Source of the DNA: Mauremys mutica | Lineage: Eukaryota > Chordata > Testudines > Geoemydidae | Reading direction: 5' to 3' | Assembly (NCBI RefSeq): GCF_020497125.1 | Contig: NC_059077.1 | Coordinates: 35,229,340-35,293,339 of the forward strand | Length of the DNA: 64,000 nucleotides | Shown: piece by piece, positions 60,112 through 64,000 of the stretch | Numbering within the stretch: the stretch's first letter is position 1 | How the letters are laid out: the number at the start of each line of letters is the position of its first letter | Notes under the pieces: model-generated | Told to the model about the DNA's origin: nothing | Databases searched by the model: none | What the model saw: the letters and a program-made list of their open reading frames with translations, nothing else | Translations under genes and position numbers: made by a program

Positions 60112-60149
60112 CCGAAGAAGTGAGCTTTAGCTCACGAAAGCTCATGCTA
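60112..60149 (+). ncRNA. Hammerhead-like core, diverged PLE subfamily
   Basis: It reads CCGAAGA, extra A, stem II GTGAGC/GCTCAC, GAAA, stem III AGC/GCT (loop TCAT), then A at the cleavage position. Compared with 57179-57216, stem II differs at two base pairs and both are compensated. The invariant U of CUGA is C here, so catalysis is doubtful. Confidence 0.4.
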
Positions 60150-60199
60150 CAATAAATTTGTTAGTCTTTAAGGTGCCACAAGTACTCCTGTTTTTTTTG

Positions 60200-62775
60200 T
60201 AAAACTCTAGTGTTTAACTATATAGTTGGGAGGAATGCAAATAGAGAACTCTAAAATAGTTAATGACTATGGAGTTTTATTTAAGTACTGCATTATTATT
60301 AACCATGCCCAACTTAAAGGTTGAAGATACAGCACTTCAGAAGTGTGCATCCTGTTTGTCACTGAAGTTTCAAATACCTGGCAAGTGTTAGCATTTTAAT
60401 GATTAGAACTAGGCTTTGATGTTAACACTCAATTAAGATGAATGGAAGAAACTTACACCTCTGTTTCTGCTCTGTTGTTTCAAGTCTTTTCTGCCTAAAG
60501 AAAAACCAGGCCAGCATAGCTTTCTAGACTGAAGGCTACCTTTGCTAATAAACATAGTAGACGTTTGGATTTTTAGCTAAGGAAAGCTTTGTTTCTGGAG
60601 GACACAACAAATTCTCTGGTGAAAACCAAAATCTGTGAATGTTTTGGCACTAGAATAGTTATCTTTGTTAATTATAAATACAAAAATGCTGGCAGGAGAC
60701 TTTAACATTGTCATCTGATGGTCTTACCAACCCCTCCTCTATAAGTTAAACAATAAAAATATTTTAGTTTCCCCAATCACCTACATGACCTGTTGGTTTC
60801 TTTTCAAGAAAAAAATTCTTTTGAAACCACTGTGCAGCTGGTCAATGGAGAAACTGTTGTGCTTCAGGGTCTCCTAGCGTCCAGAACAGCAATGAAATTT
60901 TTAGAGCACCATTTACACGCCTATGGTCAATATCAATAATAGTTAAAGGATAACAATCAGCTTTTGTTTTTAGTAAGGCAATGTTTTATTTGATATATCA
61001 ACAATGTAACACAAGTTCTGTTTTTATTATTTTTCTTTAAAAAAATCAATTTTAAAAGAACATAAGCTCCCGGAATGATGAATGTCATGATTTTAAGGAA
61101 AAGGAGTGAGGGCAGCAGACTAAACGCAATGGGCTTCAAAACAGCAGATGTCAACAAACTCAGAGAACTGGTAGGTAGGGTCCCATAGGAAGAAAATCTA
61201 AGTGGGAAAAAAAGGAGTTCAGAAGCGTGGACAGTTTTTCAAAGAGACAATATTAAAGGCACAACAGCAAATTATCCTGATGTAAAAGAAAGATAAAAGC
61301 CAAGGTAAGAGGCCAATATGGCTGCTTCAGGAGCTCTTTAATTAGGTGAAAATGCTCCTGTACTCTCGTTGTGCGTCCCATGCATCCGTGTTGGCATTGA
61401 ACATGCAGGAAACAGCCTGATTCTGACATTCCTTCCTTCTGTTTTTAACTGGCCATCACTCCACAAACAGTGTTCTCATCGGTTCAACCATTCTGACTTC
61501 AGCACTATCTGTCACTTACTGTAAAAGGCAACCCCCTTGAACCCTTTACAGTGGAGAGAAGCTGCTAGAGGGGTAACCCTGCAGTCTATCCCAATTATGT
61601 CAGTCCCTGTCACAGTGTGAGCTAGCCTTTTAAGAGGGTTAAGGCTCAGGTGTAGCCTGCCTCTCCAGCTGAAGGGAATGCCTCTAGGAGTCATGTGATG
61701 GACATGTGTGAATAGAAATGGGGCCTAGGGTAGCCAATGGTTCCAAAGGCAGGCTGGGTAAATTTCTGCAGCAGTCTCTTCTTGAATTTCTAATACAGAG
61801 AGACCCCAAGGGGGTGAGGTGAGAGACGTAGAAGCTTCATGGTACACATTATAGAAATGGTCTCGATCATTCTCCTGGGGGAAAACAAACAAACACCACC
61901 AAAAACCGAGCAGTTCCTTACCTCCAGGAGGTATTCCTCTGCAAGGGAATCTCCTGTGCCGTCTGAGTTCCATCTGGGAGAACATGAGCTAGTAGAAGTC
62001 ACAGCTGAGAGGGCATCATTCTAAATTAATAATGATCCTGGAAGTGTTCCCAATGTTTAATTAGAAACACAACGCCATGCTGTTCTCTACCATTGAAGTG
62101 AATGGGAACTGCCCAAATGGCAATCACTCTTTCAGCTCTACAGGACATTGTATGGCTCCCACCCAACGAAACACCTGACAGAGGCCAAGATGATCCTTGA
62201 GAAATCTCCTTGTGTTCTAAAAGGACTCATCTCACAAATTAAAAAAAGAGGACCAGAGGAAATCTTTTTCCTTTGGAAGCATTGTAGGAAGCAAAAGAAA
62301 ACCTAGCATAGAAATCAGGTTATGCCAATTGCTCACAAACATGTTGTCCTAGATCAGATTCATGAGATCCAGGTGCAAATTGTGCAGCGCTGGTCATTGA
62401 ACCAGCTCTAGGTGGAACTCTTGGTGAGCCACTGCTATGATTGGAAGGGAGTTCAGACAACAGACAATCGATGGAAATAGAGGGGTCATGGGCTCTATAT
62501 ATGAAAAACAATCCATCCTGCCTGACCCTAGTACAAACATTACATAGAAAACTTGTAGTCATAGCACATTCAGTCTCAGAAAGAAAGACAGACTAGATGC
62601 CTATTTGTAAAAAATGCAGACACACCTAGAAGCTCCACTCTGAAAGTTACACACACATTACCCAAGTGAGGCAATCCTGGAATGGTGGAACAGGCTTTAG
62701 GAGGCCATTCCAGCCAGCGGAAATTAAAGCAGCTCTGAAACGTCTCTATTTTGTCTGTGGCCCTAGAAGGCCCCA
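60200..62775. other. Intergenic DNA, nothing recognised
   Basis: AT-rich to moderate. No exon, RNA or clear repeat is visible on either strand. I looked for coding sequence of a convergent neighbour gene on the minus strand and saw none. Confidence 0.6.
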
Positions 62776-63540
62776 GCTAAGTTCCCTCTAAACTGTGTGG
62801 TTGCTGCCTATTAAGCACCGCCCAGGTGCTCAGGGCTGCAGTGGGGAGAGATTTCTTTCCCCCAGCTCCAGACCTGCCCCAGTGCCCCTTCCCTGGCCCC
62901 GACCCAACCCGGACCTGCTGTGGCCAGGGGAAAGCATCCCAACCCAGCCCAGCCTGGACCTGCCGTGACCGGGGGAGAGGCGCCTCTCCCTCACAGCACA
63001 GGTGCTGCTGCAGGGAGAGAGAGCTGGGGGGAGTCCTCTCTCTACACCATAGCCCTGGGGAGCCACACTGCACCCCAAACCCCTGATCCCCCAGCCCCAC
63101 CCCAGAGCCCATACCCCCCAGCCAGAGTCCTCCCCCTGCACCCCACCCCTTTGCCCCAGTCCTGAGCTCCTTATCCCTAGCCCCACCCCCCCACCAGCCA
63201 GAGCCCTCAACCCTCCCCGCAGCCCAACCCTCTGCCCCAGCCCAGAGCCACTCATCCCCAGCCCCACTCCAGAGCCCACACCCCTAGCCAGAGCCCTCAC
63301 CCCCTCCTTCACCCCAACCCTCTGCCCCAGCCCAGAGCCCTCCCCCTCCCCCCTGCACCCCAACCCTCTGCCCCAGCCCAGAGCCACTCATCCCCAGACT
63401 CCCCCTCACAGAGCTTGCACCGCCAGCTGGAGCCCTCACCCCAACCCTCTGCCCCAGCCCTGAGCCCCCTGCCACACGTTGAATCCCTTGGCCCCACCCT
63501 GCCACATTCATTTTGTTATGTGCACCAACATGGAGGTGAC
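62776..63540. mobile_element. Non-autonomous DNA element with C-rich minisatellite (truncated right end)
   Basis: It begins near AAGTTCCCTCTAAACTGTG and ends at 'TTTTGTTATGTGCACCAACA'. Both motifs belong, as I recall, to one common turtle DNA element. Bases 63060-63475 are a C-rich degenerate tandem repeat; 'CCAACCCTCTGCCCCAGCCC' recurs about every 50-90 bases. The reverse complement is the same G-rich cargo as in the hATs at 49728 and 58650. No target duplication is visible because the right end abuts transposase sequence. Confidence 0.6.
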
Positions 63541-64000
63541 GCTTGGCAACGTGCGTGACATTGTGGATGGCTTTGCACAAATGGGCTTCCCTAACTTCAG
63601 AGGGGCGATAGATGACACGCATATTCCAATTCTGCCACCAGACCACCTAGCCACCGAATACATTAATCACAAAGGCTATTTCTCAATGGTTCTCCAGGCG
63701 CTTGTGGATCACCATGGGTGTTTCACAGCCATTAACGCAGGCTGGTCCAGAAAGGTGCATGATGCATGCATCTTTTGGAACACTGGCCTGTTCAAGAAGC
63801 TGCAAGCAGGGACTTTTCTTCCTGGACCAGAAGATCACCATAGGGGAAGTTGAAATGCCCGTTGTGAGCCTGAGAGACCCTGCCTACCCCTTATTGCAGT
63901 GGCTTATGAAGCCATACGCAGGGCAACTTGACAGCAGCAAGGAGCAGTTCAACAACAGGCTGAGCAAGTGCAGCGTGACTGGGTGTGCTTTTGGCCATTT
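63541..64000 (+). pseudogene. PIF/Harbinger transposase remnant (runs off the window)
   Basis: The open frame gives GFPNFRGAIDDTHIPI (first catalytic Asp of the DDE_4 fold), YINHKGYFSMVLQALVDHHG, and GWSRKVHDACIFWNTGLF (second Asp, in HDA). It is then frameshifted by one base near 63825-63835. In the new frame it continues EVEMPVVSLRDPAYPLLQWL, KPYAGQLDSSKEQFNNRLSK and VTGCAFGH to the window end. The third acidic residue, normally Glu in the V-E-x-A-F-G motif, appears as Gly. Harbinger transposases cut and paste DNA with a 3-bp target; this copy lacks its N-terminus and is inactive. Confidence 0.88.

Larger units (their letters stand above)
59650..60195 (+). mobile_element. Penelope-like element (PLE), 5'-truncated, with 3' tail
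   Basis: It consists of the C-terminal ORF part (59657-59914), then 3' non-coding DNA, a hammerhead-like core at 60112-60149 and the tail 'TTAAGGTGCCACAAGTACTC' followed by a T run. The tail is a diverged version of the tails at 57097, 45871 and 12795. The left border is where homology to the ORF begins. Confidence 0.85.

Noticed and set aside
60200..62775. 3' end of a convergent neighbour gene (PDE4D lies beyond RAB3C in mammals)
   Set aside because: I looked for its coding sequence on the minus strand and saw nothing; it is probably outside the window.
62830..63387. 185-codon minus-strand frame with Gly/Leu repeats
   Set aside because: Product of the C-rich minisatellite; the glycine-rich repeat peptide reflects the DNA repeat.
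1..64000. CRISPR arrays, tRNA or rRNA genes, bacterial operons
   Set aside because: None seen. The window is vertebrate nuclear DNA, and direct repeats found are transposon target duplications or minisatellites.

Overview
This is a piece of nuclear DNA from a non-avian sauropsid, most likely a turtle. That assignment is inferred from the repeats: CR1/L3-type LINEs with ATTCTATG tails, many short hAT-type elements with 8-bp target duplications, a Penelope-like retroelement (PLE) family with short derivatives, a CCHC-bearing retroelement, retroviral relics and a PIF/Harbinger transposase remnant. There are no bacterial or organellar features.

Gene. Only one cellular gene is supported. Two spliced coding exons on the + strand (8987-9111 and 20994-21181) encode the C-terminal third of a Rab3 GTPase, most likely RAB3C. 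They are joined by an 11.9-kb intron, and the second ends in the stop codon. The first exon carries the G4 motif (NKCD). The second carries G5 (SAK), the hypervariable tail and a CGC prenylation motif. Bases 1-8986 belong to the preceding intron, and earlier exons lie upstream of the window. A 3' UTR follows the stop; its end is uncertain, with a weak AATAAA about 1.1 kb downstream and a better one at 28739 backed by a GT-rich element.

Layout. 1-9 kb: intron with two related hAT elements and a CCHC-type retroelement fragment split by a third hAT. 9-21 kb: intron with CR1 relics, a foldback AT-rich repeat, a PLE-derived foldback insertion and two hATs. 21-28.8 kb: stop codon and probable long 3' UTR. 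28.8-46 kb: intergenic DNA with hAT/MITE copies, three CR1 fragments (one split by a 126-bp hAT MITE) and a cluster of one AT-rich MITE family. 46-56 kb: a CR1 copy keeping its reverse transcriptase motif, LTR-like sequence and more hATs. 56-60.2 kb: a retroviral envelope/LTR relic interrupted by an internally inverted PLE copy, then a hAT, then a second PLE copy with a GIY-YIG-like remnant. 62.8-64 kb: a GC-rich minisatellite element joined to a frameshifted Harbinger transposase that runs off the end.

Best leads. (1) The PLE copies carry a hammerhead-ribozyme-like core whose second stem differs between subfamilies by paired, compensatory changes. (2) Two PLE copies are internally inverted; in one the inversion falls exactly between two codons of the ORF. 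(3) Three repeat elements with different ends share one G-rich minisatellite cargo. All calls come from reading the sequence; no database search or folding program was run.
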